64,000 bases of DNA, from NCBI GenBank assembly GCA_002005505.1, contig KV908575.1, forward strand, positions 94,053 through 158,052, read 5' to 3'. This document shows positions 1 to 10,463 of the stretch, piece by piece. The stretch is from Botryococcus braunii (Eukaryota; Chlorophyta; Trebouxiophyceae). Both the position numbers and the translations under genes were made by a program. The notes beneath the pieces are model-generated. The model saw only the letters and a list, made by a program, of their open reading frames with translations. It searched no databases and had not been told where the DNA came from. How positions within the stretch are numbered: position 1 is the first letter of the stretch; each line of letters starts with the position of its first letter.

Positions 1-219
1 TGGGCAGTGGAAGGGCCGTGGTGGCCGGGGAGCACATTGGAAGGGAAAAGGGCCGGGGCATAATCCTCAAAAGTAAATTCTGAAGCCATGGATGCCACTT
101 GCTTGCATGTTTTGCACTCTCTTGTGGCCTAACCTTGTGGTGTTAGGAAGGCTGAATCTGAGATTTCCAAGTTTTTATGGGAACAAAGGTGCAACCCGTC
201 CCTCACTTGTTGTTTCATT

Positions 220-2066
220 GTGGGAAGGAAAACTTGGAAAAGTAAGAGTCTCTATGCTCACCGTATGCAAGGAAGGATTGTGGAAGTGTGTTCAGGAAGG
301 AAGGGACAGGCGGTGGACATGAATGGTCAAACTATTGTATACCCATTCTCTTTTGTATGTTGTGTGGTTCCCCCAAGACCCACACTCACCATGGGAAGTG
401 TTACTACTGACTCTCCGCTAGCTATGACCTTTCCGGCGAATGTTAAGGGGAAAATCCTTTCAGTGTTGTTTGATAGTGGGGCATCTCATTCGTTTATTAA
501 AAGTGATACTTTGCAAGGGCTAGGGGTGCGATACAAACCCGCATGCATATCCGTGACTCTTGCTGATGGAAGTGTGTCCGATACGAAAGGAACGGTAGAT
601 GTGTCGTTTACACTCAAGCCTGGTATAACTTCCCGTCACAACTTCATTGTAAGCCCTGCCATGATTGATGGGGTAGACATGATTTTGGGGCAGGACTGGA
701 TGGAAGAAAGAGGAGTCTCAATTGATTTTTGTGTAAAGGCTGCTCAATTTAGACATAATGGGAAGTGGGTCACCCTAAAACACGCAAATTCATCGTTGCC
801 AGTGGGGCCAAAACTTGTTTGGGGTTTACAAGCACAAGAGAGGAAGGAAGGAAGGAAGGATAGGAATGGAAAAGGATGGAAGGGTCAAGATATTTGGAAG
901 GTTTGTTTGTATACTGTGCTTGTGAATGAGCAGGCTGAACTGGTGGACATCACCGGGGAGGACGCCTCAAGTGAGGCCGACCTGGCGGACACCGACAAAT
1001 CTATGGACGACACCCCCGTCGTCACAAAACCCCCCAGTAGTACCGGTATGACTTTCACTCATCAAATAAATGACATGTTGGAAGGCAAGCCACAGGCCCT
1101 GAAAGACTTGTTACTTGCAAATGAGGACTTGTTTGCAAAACAACTCCCGGGGTTACCCCCGGAGCGGGAAGTGTTTCACACAATAAATTTGGAAGAAGGA
1201 CATCGGCCCCCCAATAGGCCCGCGTACCGTCTTGCTCCAAGTGAGCTTGCGGAATGCGAAAAAACGGTTGATGAGTTGTTAAAATTGGGATTGATCAGGC
1301 CAAGTTGCTCACCATTTGCATCACCTGTTTTGTTTGTTAGAAAGAAGGATGGAAGTTTGCGTATGGTAATAGACTACCGTCCCCTGAATAAAATTACCAT
1401 CTCGGATAGGTACCCTCTCCCCAGAATTGACGATCTGTTGGATAGGCTTAAGGGAGCCAAGGTGTTTTCGAGCTTGGACTTGTTGTCTGGGTACCATCAA
1501 GTGCGACTTCGCAAGGAGGATGTGCCTAAAACTGCCTTCAGGACCCCTTTTGGCTTGTACGAATTTCTTGTACTTCCCTTTGGTTTGACCAACGCGCCCG
1601 CGACATTTCAACGGCTTATGAATGAGGTTTTTCACGACTTTATAAGGGAAGGCTTTGTGGTTGTATACTTGGATGATGTGCTCATTTATAGCAAAACGGA
1701 AGAGGAACACCTTCTGCAGTTGGACAGAGTTTTCACCCGTCTACGCGAACATCAACTCCTGGCAAAACTTGTCAAATGCTCTTTCTTTGAGAAACAATTG
1801 AAATACTTGGGACACATCATTGGGGAAAATGGGTTGGAAGTGGATATGGATAAAGTCAAGGAGGTGCAGGAGTGGCCTACGCCCACAAACGTAACGGAAG
1901 TTAGGAGGTTTCTTGGGTTGTCTAATTACTTTCGAAAGTTTATTCAGAACTACAGTATCCTGGCAACCCCATTGACAGCTCTCTCTGGGGCAAAAGCACC
2001 TTGGAAGTGGGGACAGGAACAACAGGAAGCATTTGACAACATAAAGGAAGCTTTGGTAAGTGCCCC
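220..2066 (+). pseudogene. pol: gypsy-1 pol, part 1: protease and reverse transcriptase
   Basis: Open from 220 to the solo-LTR insertion. The retropepsin active site is LFDSGASHSFI (around 460-500). The reverse transcriptase runs from about 1150 to 1800, with the catalytic motif VVYLDDVLIYSK near 1660-1695 (two Asp metal ligands present). The connection region ends at ALVSAPV where the solo LTR interrupts it. The product would be the protease and polymerase that mature Gag-Pol and copy the element RNA in the cytoplasmic particle. The frame has stops upstream (codon 61-63 and near 130), so gag and the true start are not visible. Subtracting the 494-nt insertion (LTR plus one TSD) puts this frame in register with the second part. 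Confidence 0.9.
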
Positions 2067-2555
2067 TGTAGTGAGGTGACGCGTGCGGTGCCGCGTCTGC
2101 GTACCTCATGCGGCTCGCCTTTCGAATTATGTGCAGGTCTTTCGAATTACGTGCACGCCTGCATGTGTGCGCATGTGTCTTCACGCACGTCGTACTACGA
2201 GAAGCTTCACAATATAGGATGTTCATGAAATGTCCAAAAGGATGCCCTCTCGTCATCCTTCTCGTGGTGCTCGCGAGAGCATCACATAGAAGGGCGATGT
2301 AGCCGGGTTCACCACAAGTTGGACTCACACTTCGAGAGACACACTTATCTTTGGGGCCTGGATATATCTGTTGCATATTATATTGTATTGGCGTTGGCCA
2401 TATTGTTTATTGGAGACTCGGAATCGCCTGCGTGAGGAGGAGCTGCGTATTGTAAGAGGAATCGGCGTCACGTTTACTGTCTCGCGGTGTCACCCCTTCC
2501 TTAAACCCTAGTATCTCTTATTATTAAACTTGCATACACGTCTCCCTTTGTTTCA
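2067..2555 (+). mobile_element. solo LTR of the gypsy-2 family, 489 bp
   Basis: Starts TGTAGTGAGG and ends TTTGTTTCA, and is flanked on both sides by GCCCC (2062-2066 and 2556-2560), a 5-bp TSD. It interrupts the gypsy-1 pol exactly between the RT connection and RNase H. The reverse complement of the gypsy-2 5' LTR (5506-5994) has the same 489-bp length and is nearly identical by eye, so both come from the same recently active family. A lone LTR with intact TSD is the usual product of LTR-LTR recombination within an inserted element. Confidence 0.95.
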
Positions 2556-3757
2556 GCCCCTATCTTAACACTCCCGGACTTACGTCGGCCATTTAAGGTA
2601 GTGTGCGATGCATGCGATTACGGCGTGGGAGCTGTGCTATTTCAAGATGGGAAGGTTTGTGCGTATTTCAGTAAAAAGTTGGGAGCAAGCGAGAGGAACT
2701 ACAGTGCCACGGAACGGGAGTTATTGGCTGTAGTGTATGCTCTCACGGAATGGAGATGTTATTTGTTAGGTAAGCCAGTAACGGTGGTGACGGATCACAA
2801 GTGCAACACCTTCTTGGGTCAACAGGTGGGGCTTAGTCCTCGGAGGGCTCGGTGGGCCGAGCGCCTGCAGGAGTTTGAGATTGAATGGGTATGGGAACCG
2901 GGCAAGACCAACATTGCGGATCCGCTCTCCAGGTGTCACTTCACTCAACACCCTGGACCTGGGGGGAGGGACAATGGGGCTGCTGTGGCCGGGGCTGCCC
3001 TCCGGCGCAAGCGTCGGCGCACCAGTCCGGACTCCCTCACCCCCTCCAGCCGGGATGTCGAGGGTACCCTCACAGCTCGGGTCCGCAAGGTCCCCAAGGT
3101 CACGCTCCCGGGGCCCGCTCACGAGACCCCAAGCTCCCTCGGCACGATGGAGCAAATCGGGTTGGCCAGCCCGAGTGAGCTTACCCGCGAGACCGATGGG
3201 TACGAATCCCTACTTGGCAAACTTGAGAAGGCTTACACATACGATCCGTGGTTGGCAGCGCGTGCGAATAGAAGGAAGGTTAGTCTAAAGGGAGGCTTTT
3301 GGGAGAGGAATGGACGGAAATATGTTCCTGCATTGTTTGAGGAAAGGAAAGATGGGGAACTTGTCGTGGAGAACCTACGACGTGGAATTTTGGAAGCTTT
3401 ACATGATCCACCTCATGTTGGTCACCCTGGAGTAACTCGCATGTACGAGCTTGTCACAAGGGAATGGTATTGGCCGGGAATGTATGAGGATGTCAAAGCC
3501 TATGTTGCTCATTGTGACTCTTGTCAACGAGTCAAGGCTCGGAATACTTTGCCTGCTGGTCTTCTTCACCCCTTACAAATACCAGCAAGGAAGTGGCAAA
3601 GTGTGTCTATGGACTTTATTACTAACCTCCCAAAGACCCCAAGTGGACATGATGCGATTTGGGTTGTCGTGGATAGGCTTAGCAAGTGTGCCCATTTTGA
3701 TGCTACAACAATGAATGCTGATGCTTATACTCTAGCACAATTGTTAAGGACATGGGT
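2556..3757 (+). pseudogene. pol: gypsy-1 pol, part 2: RNase H and truncated integrase
   Basis: Resumes the pol frame after the solo LTR. RNase H begins near 2600 (VVCDACDYGVGAVLFQDG, then TVVTDHK). The integrase HHCC zinc finger is at about 3400-3540 (H..H spaced as HDPPHVGHPG, then CDSCQ). The core begins with SMDFITNLPKTP, containing the first Asp of the DDE triad. Recognisable homology ends near 3757; the frame stays open to 3857, but the second Asp and the Glu of the DDE triad are absent. A deletion of the rest of the integrase is the simplest reading. The insert between RNase H and the zinc finger (2940-3200) is Pro/Ser-rich. Confidence 0.85.
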
Positions 3758-4517
3758 GTGGATGTATCGTGGATCCCGGGTGTGGTGGCATTGTGGATCA
3801 CAAGCCACTCACTGGCGAACGCGGCCGCACTCTGGACGATCCGAACGAGCCAAATGAGGATAGCTGGAAATAACTTGCACAGGTCACGCGTTGTTGCCAC
3901 AAGAAAGTGGAAGAATACAGAGAGAGTCACGGGCTCCCGCCATTGCCTCCCAAGGGCACGACTCCTAGGGTCCACCCTTAGGGTCCCGTCGACCGGTTGG
4001 CCCTCCTTGGAGGGGTCTCTCTGTATGGCCATATGGACTTTGGATAGGCTAGTGTAAGGCTGCCTTACCCGGTAGGGTTGACCATGGGTCCCTTACCTGG
4101 ATAGATTTTTGTGCACATTAGGTGTATGGCCTTTTCACTTCACTACCACACCTGATCATTATGGTGCAATACTGGCGTAATAATGGACTATATGTGGAAA
4201 TTGGACTCCCCTTGGACTCTGGACTTTTGGACATCTGGACTTTTAGCTCTGCCCTTGTGTCTCATTTTGGCTGTTCATCATGTGGACTTTCGTTTTTCTT
4301 TCAGTGTTTTGTCTTTTGTTCTGTTAGTCATGCCTGATCCTTGTTCTTATTGCATTATGGTGGGGACCCCGATACGCAGCATTCGGCTGGGGTCTGGCAA
4401 CACGGGAGGCGGGTTGCCCGTAGGTCAAAGTCTGAGTCTCCGCATGTTGGAAGGTCTTGTTCCTTTGTTTGTCTTGTCTGTTTGTTGTTGCGCTCTGCCT
4501 TCTGCGCGGGGACGCAC
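3758..4517 (+). other. gypsy-1 3' non-coding remnant
   Basis: No open frame with recognisable pol similarity. It lies between the truncated integrase and the polypurine tract and probably holds decayed 3' internal sequence of the element. Confidence 0.5.
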
Positions 4518-4536
4518 AGGAATAAGGGGGGGAGTA
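4518..4536 (+). other. polypurine tract of gypsy-1
   Basis: Purine-rich AGGAATAAGGGGGGGAGTA immediately before the LTR start TGTAGTGAGG. This is the expected plus-strand primer site. Confidence 0.75.
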
Positions 4537-4984
4537 TGTAGTGAGGTGCCGCGTCAGCGCGACGCGTCTCACGTAGGATGTGCGCGTAGTTCATGTTTCT
4601 TCGTGCCCTTTGGGATACGAGTAGATCTCGTTGTCCTTGTGTGTAGGAAAATGACTGTAATATCCTAGTGGGTCTCCTCTCGTCATCCATATCGTTATGC
4701 TCGCGAGAGCATCTCGTAGAGGGACGACGTAGCCGGATCCGCGCATAGGTGGACTAGGAACTCGGGTGGTTATCATTGTCTTTGGGTTTGCTGCTACGAG
4801 TGAGACATCTAGCATTCTCTATATTGTTCATTATATATTGTTCTTTGGAGACTCGGACGACCTGCGTGAGGAGGGCTGCGAACTTGTAACGGATTGGAAC
4901 TTCGATTTCTACCTTCGGTGTCACCCTTGCCTGAAACCCTTGCTTAGCTTGTTATAAATCGTAGTTACACGTCTCACTTCGTTA
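4537..4984 (+). mobile_element. 3' LTR of gypsy-1
   Basis: Starts TGTAGTGAGGTGCCGCG, directly after the polypurine tract. It shares blocks with the 489-bp gypsy-2 LTR: the same start, a central TGCTCGCGAGAGCATC palindromic block followed by GACGTAGCCGG, and CACGTCTC near the end. It is a related but distinct LTR, about 448 bp. The end is not sharp: the next bases already read as gag of gypsy-2 on the other strand. Confidence 0.75.
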
Positions 4985-5440
4985 AAGTCGCTCCTCCATG
5001 CACTGGAGTGCGACTGCCACCCACTTGTCACGTGCCACATTCGAGATGTCAGCATAAGATTCTACTTTGCTAGCAAAGAACTGGAAACTCCCCCGTTTGC
5101 CCGTGAACATTGCGGGTGTAGGCACACGCACTACGTGATTTGAGGATGGCGTCCGCTTGGAAGCTCGTTGACCCTCCAAGGCCTCGATCCTTTTGAGTAG
5201 CTTAGCAATCAAAATTTGGGTTCTGTCTTTCTTCAAGGGTTTCTTCATTGGTGCAAGCTTGGTTTTCCGTTTGGGTGTGGGTTTAGGCGGTGGAGCTGGT
5301 TCTGTTTCAAACTCCTCTTGCATGAGATCGTCCACTTCGACACCCTCCTTTTCAAGCCCTTCCAACAATTCCTTTTCCAACAAAGGGATACCAGCGTACT
5401 TGCTTCCTTTCCTGACGGACGCCATACTCGCAAGGGACAA
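4982..5440 (-). pseudogene. gag: gypsy-2 gag, N-terminal fragment (152 codons)
   Basis: Minus-strand ORF starting 55 nt downstream of the PBS of the gypsy-2 LTR. Residues 1-50 are acidic (LLEKELLEGLEKEGVEVDD), residues 50-75 are Pro/Lys-rich, and a helical stretch follows (ILIAKLLKRIEALEGQ). The C-terminal part reads like the start of the retrotransposon Gag capsid domain (FTGKRGSFQFFASKVESYADI ... WVAVALQCMEERL). It is cut where the gypsy-1 3' LTR begins; the terminal stop codon is formed at the junction. The rest of the element is presumably left of gypsy-1, outside the window. Confidence 0.75.
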
Positions 5441-5494
5441 TCCGATGGCAACCTTCCTTACGTCTCCCTTCGAACCGAGGCTCTAACCGCCTCG

Positions 5495-5503
5495 CCGATA
5501 CCA
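5495..5503 (-). other. primer-binding site of gypsy-2
   Basis: On the minus strand TGGTATCGG follows two bases after the LTR end (TTTCA). TGGTATC is complementary to the 3' end of initiator tRNA-Met, the commonest primer of plant LTR elements. Confidence 0.8.
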
Positions 5504-5505
5504 AA

Positions 5506-5994
5506 TGAAACAAAGGGAGACGTGTATGCAAGTTTAATAATAAGAGATACTAGGGTTTAAGGAAGGGGTGACACCGCGAGACAGTAAACGTGACGCCGAC
5601 TCCTCTTACAATACGCAGCTCCTCCTCACGCAGGCGATTCCGAGTCTCCAATAAACAATATGGCCAACGCCAATACAATATAATATGCAACAGATATATC
5701 CAGGCCCCAAAGATAAGTGTGTCTCTCGAAGTGTGAGTCCAACTTGTGGTGAACCCGGCTACATCGCCCTTCTATGTGATGCTCTCGCGAGCACCACGAG
5801 AAGGATGACGAGAGGGCATCCTTTTGGACATTTCATGAACATCCTATATTGTGAAGCTTCTCGTAGTACGACGTGCGTGAAGACACATGCGCACACATGC
5901 AGGCGTGCACGTAATTCGAAAGACCTGCACATAATTCGAAAGGCGAGCCGCATGAGGTACGCAGACGCGGCACCGCACGCGTCACCTCACTACA
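5506..5994 (-). mobile_element. 5' LTR of gypsy-2, 489 bp
   Basis: Reverse complement of the solo LTR at 2067-2555, with identical length and almost identical sequence. In minus orientation it starts TGTAGTGAGG (5994) and ends TTTCA (5506), followed by PBS and gag. It interrupts the copia element G inside its pre-integrase domain. The left-hand TSD copy is out of the window, so only the flank GAGTT (5995-5999) can be given. Confidence 0.9.
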
Positions 5995-7029
5995 GAGTTT
6001 CATCCCTTTTACCATTTTTCCCTTCATCATTCTCACCATATAGGCTGGAGACAAGTGTCCCAGCCTCTGGTGCCACAGGTCTGCATCCCTGTGAATCACC
6101 TGAACGTTGCATGCCTCCACAAATTTAGTCTCAGGATGAAAAGAGACATGTTTGTCTGGTAGAGCTAAGTCCACCAGCCACTGATAAGGGAAAGCATGCT
6201 CAGCATTGCCTAAGTGGTACCCATTGGAATCTGTGAGATATTAATCAATACCAATGATGTTGACATTGATACCATCTAAATATGCCTTGCCCACAGATAG
6301 GAGGTATTTCTTGCTAGTGGGAACATGCTTGACATTTTGCAGGAACAAGGAACTGCCAAACTCGAGGAACACTTGCATGGTGCCTTCACCTATAATTTCC
6401 TCTGACTTGCCATTTGCCACAATTAACCGTTGTGGCACATCAAATTTGACATAATCTGTCATGTTATCACTTGAAGGGGAAATGTGGTCAATTGAACCTG
6501 AATCTATAAGCCAACTTGGTCAGGAGGGTTGAGAGATTATTGTATCCCTCTGAACACAGTTGGTTTGTGCTCTCCTCTCCTGAGCTGCAAGCTTAGGGCA
6601 CGTTGTCTTGGTGTGTCCTGGATTCCTGCAGTATTGACATATTAATACAGGCCTACCCTGCTGTTGAAACGCAGGTTGTCCTGCCCCAGAAATTTCATGG
6701 TTAGTATTTTGAGGCACTTGTGCCTGGTGAGCACCTGAACCAGCCCCACCTTAACCACCCTGCCTGCCTGCAGGCTGACCACCCCCCACCTTGGTTCCTA
6801 TAAGGTTTGGGATTTGAGGTGTTTGGAGCATTATATGGCTTCTTAGCTTGAAGGTCCATATATGTTAAGTCTAACACATGCTGAAGCTGGTGTACATTTG
6901 GGAAGTTGTTGCACACAGACACTGTAAACGCCTATCTGCCTCATTCTCTTCACTCAGGCCTTCAATAATCATGGAGCACTGGCATACCTCAGAACACTGC
7001 TCTCCTAGTGATTTGAGGTTATTTGCGAT
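5995..7029 (-). pseudogene. copia G: gag C-terminus, protease and pre-integrase remnants
   Basis: Frame fragments in order on the minus strand. The CCHC zinc knuckle is CQYCRNPGHTKTTC (about 6640-6600). A protease-region remnant at 6462-6241 contains the block LFLQNVKHVPTSKKYLLSVG that follows the active site. The GAG-pre-integrase motif is LWHQRLGHLSPAYMVRMMKG (about 6090-6030). Stops and frame changes occur near 6920, 6700, 6520 and 6240. Homology stops at the gypsy-2 LTR. Confidence 0.75.
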
Positions 7030-8517
7030 TTAAATTGCTCTCAAAACATAATCTGATGGTTTTTCACCTCGTTTCATTTGGAAATGCTTTTGCTCCCTGT
7101 GGAGGCTCATCAGCCTAGCTGCTGCTCTAGCGTTAAACACCTGCAGCAGCTTGTTCCACATTTGGTAAGAGCTTGTCAAGTCAGTAATCTGAACAGAGTA
7201 TTGCTCAGTACATGCTTGAGTAATAATGATCTGAGCCTTGAAATCATCATAGGCTCCTTGATAATCATCATGAACACAGTAGTTGACATTCATTTCCCAC
7301 GGCATGGCATACACTTGCTTTGTCCATGTCAACCAATTGGTATCATTTAACTTGACTAACTCAATCTTCGGAGTTAACTTCTGATGAGAAGAGAAAGAAG
7401 GACCAGTAGTTGGATTTATGGTGGGCAGACCAGGAATACCAGCATTTGGAAATTGACCTTGCCCAGCACTTTGTGGTGGCCCCTAACTGAAAGGAGGACC
7501 ACCCCAACCACCACCACCTGGTCCACCAGGACCGCCTGGACCACCAGGACCGCCTGGTCCTCCAGGACCACCCCCACCAAAGCCACCAGGAACATTCCCA
7601 CCAGAGCCAGGATAAACAGGATATTGTGGGTAGTTGCCTGTGTTTGGTGGAGGATGCCAAGTCGAGCTTGCTCCTCCAGGGGGACCCCCACTATATGGTG
7701 GCCCACCACCAGGAGGGCCACTATCTGCACTGTATGGGTGGCCACCACCAGGAGGGCCTCCAGCTGGGATTGCAGAGGCTGACGTTGACACTCCATACGT
7801 GGATGGTACCTGCACACTAGCTGGCTGAACCAACGAGGGGTTAGAAATGTGGCTCAGAGTTGAAGCAGGTAGTGTAATTGGGATCATGCCCTCAGTAGCT
7901 AGTGGAACGTACACAGTTGTTGTCTGTGAGCTAGCTACAGTTGCTGCTGAAGTGTTTATACCACTAGCTGTCACAGGGACAGTGGTTGGATGAATTGTCA
8001 CAGCAGGATGTTGCGAAATAGGGACTTGCAAAGGACCACTAGATAGTGTCCTTGACCCTGAAACTGCAGACTGTGGAGGTCTGCGTACAACCCTTGGAGC
8101 ACTTGAAACAGGTACAGGATTAATCCTGACAGCTCTCCTAGTGCTACTAGGATCTAAAGGCAAATTTGGGTGCGTACCACCAGGAGGAGGGATGCCTGAG
8201 CTGACAGCATGAGCAGGTAAAGCTAGAGGTTGGCCAGCAGGATTAGCAAGAAGAGAATCAGAGTGATCATAATCCCCGTACAGAAACTCGTCACTTACCT
8301 CTCCTGCATGGCGCCTCTCAGCCTCGCTGTCCTTTGTTTCGCTACTGGCACCTGCGCCTGCACTGGTACTGTAGCCCCTTGAGCCTCTCTGTGTTGAATA
8401 GGAATGTTCAAAACTCTCGTTGTTATAACTGGTTGAGGGATCATCCTCAATCTCAATAGGTACATTATATGAATCATCAACAGTAGCATAGGGTGGCACA
8501 GTATACGTGCCACTCAT
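7030..8517 (-). pseudogene. gag: copia G gag with a Gly/Pro-rich N-terminal region and one in-frame amber codon
   Basis: Begins with MSGTYTVPPYATVDD at 8517, after a leader of about 350 nt. The first 344 codons are low-complexity: Ser/Thr/Pro-rich, then a collagen-like (GGP)n run near 7600-7500. TAG at 7485-7483 interrupts the frame. It continues in the same frame with GPPQSAGQGQF and then a typical copia UBN2-type gag domain (KLNDTNWLTWTKQVYAM, ending RGEKPSDYVLRAI at 7030). The long low-complexity extension before the UBN2 domain is unusual for copia gag. Whether the amber codon is a mutation or a leaky stop cannot be told here. Confidence 0.65.
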
Positions 8518-8859
8518 TGCATAAAGGTAATGTAGACAGCAACAGCTTTATCAAGTAGAACTCTTCCAGCGACCACCCCAGCCTTCCCAAGGGAAAGCTG
8601 CCACAACCAATAACCAACTTCTCTCCCACTGCCTTAGCCACAGGGGCTTAGACAATCGAGAAGTCCAACCAGAGTTACCCACCAGGAGGATACAAGAGTC
8701 CTTCTACCTAGCACAGTGGTCTGCGTAGACCCTGTGCAGGCTTAGGTGCTCTTGTATCTTCAAAAGAGTGTTATAAAGAAACGTAGATAGCCACGAGGCT
8801 TCTTCACGTGTACAGATCCCGAGCGTCGGGAGACGATAATACCATTAGCGACTGAATCG

Positions 8860-8868
8860 CCGATACCA
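8860..8868 (-). other. primer-binding site of copia G
   Basis: Minus-strand TGGTATCGG, complementary to the 3' end of initiator tRNA-Met, about 6 nt after the presumed LTR end (TTACA). Other elements of the window use the anticodon arm of the same tRNA instead. Confidence 0.75.
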
Positions 8869-8874
8869 TTTTCG

Positions 8875-9773
8875 TGTAATGGCATCATCAAAATAAACTT
8901 CGCAGAATTTGAAGTTAAATGTTATTCCCTGTGAATCACACTCTTTAGAGTTGGTGAACTGTGCTCAAACAAAAGCTTGCAGTAGTGGACGAAACACGAC
9001 CAAGCAAACGGCACAGGAGTCTGATAAGGGAACTCAGAACTATGACAATAACGACTAACTAAGGATGTTGCAATCACCTGTGAATCACACTCTTTAGAGT
9101 TGGTGAACTGTGCTCAAACAAAAGCTTGCAGAAGTGGACGAAACACGACCAAGCAAACGGCACAGGAGTCTGATAAGGGAACTCAGAACTGACTGGCCTC
9201 TAAGAGCACTCCTTATTTATACTAACTAAGGAGACTACATGTTCATTAGCCTCCTGACAGGTTTGCAACTCCAGATCTTAAAAGCGTACGGGCACGATCA
9301 AGTTTGCATGCCATCAGTACTATGCACTGGAACTTCAATGTACCTTATGATTCGACATGGTCGTTGATGAACAGTACGAATCTCGGTCGAAGATAGTCTC
9401 GAATCTAAGTGACTCGGAAGTTTAACTCACAACCGATACAAGTCTCGGATCAAACACCAAGGACCGCAGGACTTAAAGTCTCACGATCGATGAGATCCGG
9501 AATGATAATACCTTTACTAAGAAACTCGCAGAAAACAGGCCGAAATTGTACCATGGCCCCTATGAATCACTATGAGTGCCATTTGCCCTTAAAGTACCTT
9601 ACAGTACAAACACACCCAAGTGAAATATGACTGTACTCTATTGTTTATGAGTATTGTAAGTCTTATAAAGCCTTGCAATGAATTGATGTGGCTCACAAAC
9701 ATGCTAACATGAAATGACCCAACATATTGCTCAAATACCTAAGGTATACATGTTGGTGTCCATTTTTCTAACA
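8875..9773 (-). mobile_element. 5' LTR of copia G with duplicated leader block
   Basis: About 899 bp, TG...CA on the minus strand. It contains two copies of a 113-nt block (9190-9078 and 9041-8929) separated by 36 nt. After the first copy the sequence reads CACAG|GTGATT, a splice donor. The second ends CACAG|GGAATA, a possible acceptor. Predicted intron 9077-8929 (149 nt). A TATA box lies 31 nt upstream of the first copy, so the first copy probably starts at the transcription start. Confidence 0.75.
9211..9221 (-). promoter_or_regulatory. TATA box of the copia G LTR
   Basis: Minus-strand TATAAATAAGG; 31 nt from its first base to the start of leader copy 1 (AGTTCTGAG at 9190). This is the canonical TATA-to-start spacing. 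Confidence 0.65.
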
Positions 9774-10437
9774 AATGGTCACTAACCTGAGTCAGGTGTC
9801 ACTCATGAGACATATATTGAGGTACGTGGTACCTGTAAACCCTATCTTAGTGTTTGTAGGGTTGTTTACGGACTGATTCGGATGATTCGGACACTGGTTA
9901 AGGTGCTAACGGGTAGATTCGGGCAAGTAAGTCCAAATGGTGTTGTATCTGGACCATCTTAGGCACCTACTGCTACCTTAGTGTTCGTTCCAGACTCTGA
10001 GTAGTCCTACGGACGTCATTTGCATGGATCGAGTCGTTAAGGCCATTCGAGGGCTGGTCGGATGCGGTAATCCGTCTTAGCGATCAGTACTTTTGACGAT
10101 GCTTGAATGGTACGACGGGATTCGCACGGATAGCGGGACATTCCGCATGAGTTGCGTGCATAAAGTGCTTGTCGGTGACGGGTAAGGGAGGCAAGTTATG
10201 TAAGTCGTCCTGCGTCAGTATTTAAGGGATAGTATCACAGACTTTCTGGTAGATCTGTTGTTTCGCAGACTCCAGTACTTGAGCAGTCGTCCTTGTTTGG
10301 TACGACTGATCCATGTGTGGTACTGTTCCCTGCATAGACTGCTAAGACTGCAGCTTATTGCAGGGATGAAGAAGCTGGGTTGAAATGAAGGCGGCAATGG
10401 ACGAAGGGGTGAGACAACGGCAGCCGATTTTCTCACA
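9774..10437 (+). mobile_element. 5' LTR of element F (truncated by G), intron-less form
   Basis: Matches 52080-52920 of the F 3' LTR colinearly, but is shorter by exactly 177 nt. The 3' LTR has two copies of a 110-nt block with GT..AG between; this LTR has one copy (10254-10363) running directly into GGATGAAGAAGC. It ends TTCTCACA, followed by a PBS. A TATTTAAGG motif is about 35 nt upstream of the block. The first ~104 nt of the LTR are missing because G inserted here. Confidence 0.85.
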
Positions 10438-10463
10438 TGGTATCGGGGACAGCTTCGGCTGTC
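10438..10463 (+). other. primer-binding site and adjacent UUCG hairpin of element F
   Basis: TGGTATCGGGG starts directly after the LTR (initiator tRNA-Met 3' end complement). Next, GACAGC-TTCG-GCTGTC (10448-10463) forms a perfect 6-bp stem with a C(UUCG)G tetraloop in RNA. Position just after the PBS is where packaging or dimerisation signals usually lie; this function is inferred. Confidence 0.65.

Larger units (their letters stand above)
1..4984 (+). mobile_element. gypsy-1: Ty3/gypsy LTR retrotransposon, 5' part outside the window
   Basis: A plus-strand Ty3/gypsy element. In order: aspartic protease, reverse transcriptase, RNase H, integrase zinc finger and the start of the integrase core, then a non-coding 3' stretch, polypurine tract and 3' LTR. 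The order PR-RT-RH-IN is diagnostic of Ty3/gypsy. The 5' LTR and most of gag lie left of the window. Its pol is split by a solo LTR at 2067 and its integrase is truncated near 3757, so the copy cannot be autonomous. Its right end abuts the interrupted gag of the minus-strand gypsy-2, which implies insertion into that gag. The right boundary is good to about 5 bases. Confidence 0.85.
5995..9773 (-). mobile_element. copia element G, 5' half
   Basis: Minus-strand Ty1/copia element: 5' LTR (9773 to 8875), PBS, untranslated leader, gag, protease, and pre-integrase domain, cut at 5994 by gypsy-2. Its integrase, RT and 3' LTR lie outside the window. The LTR starts TGTTAGAAAAATGG at 9773 and directly abuts AATGGTCACTAACC, an interior part of the F LTR, so G was inserted in F. 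The coding part has several frame changes and an amber codon, so the copy is dead. Confidence 0.8.

Noticed and set aside
1321..2376. Minus-strand ORFs over the gypsy-1 RT and the solo LTR
   Set aside because: Shadow frames opposite a clear RT; no domain on that strand.
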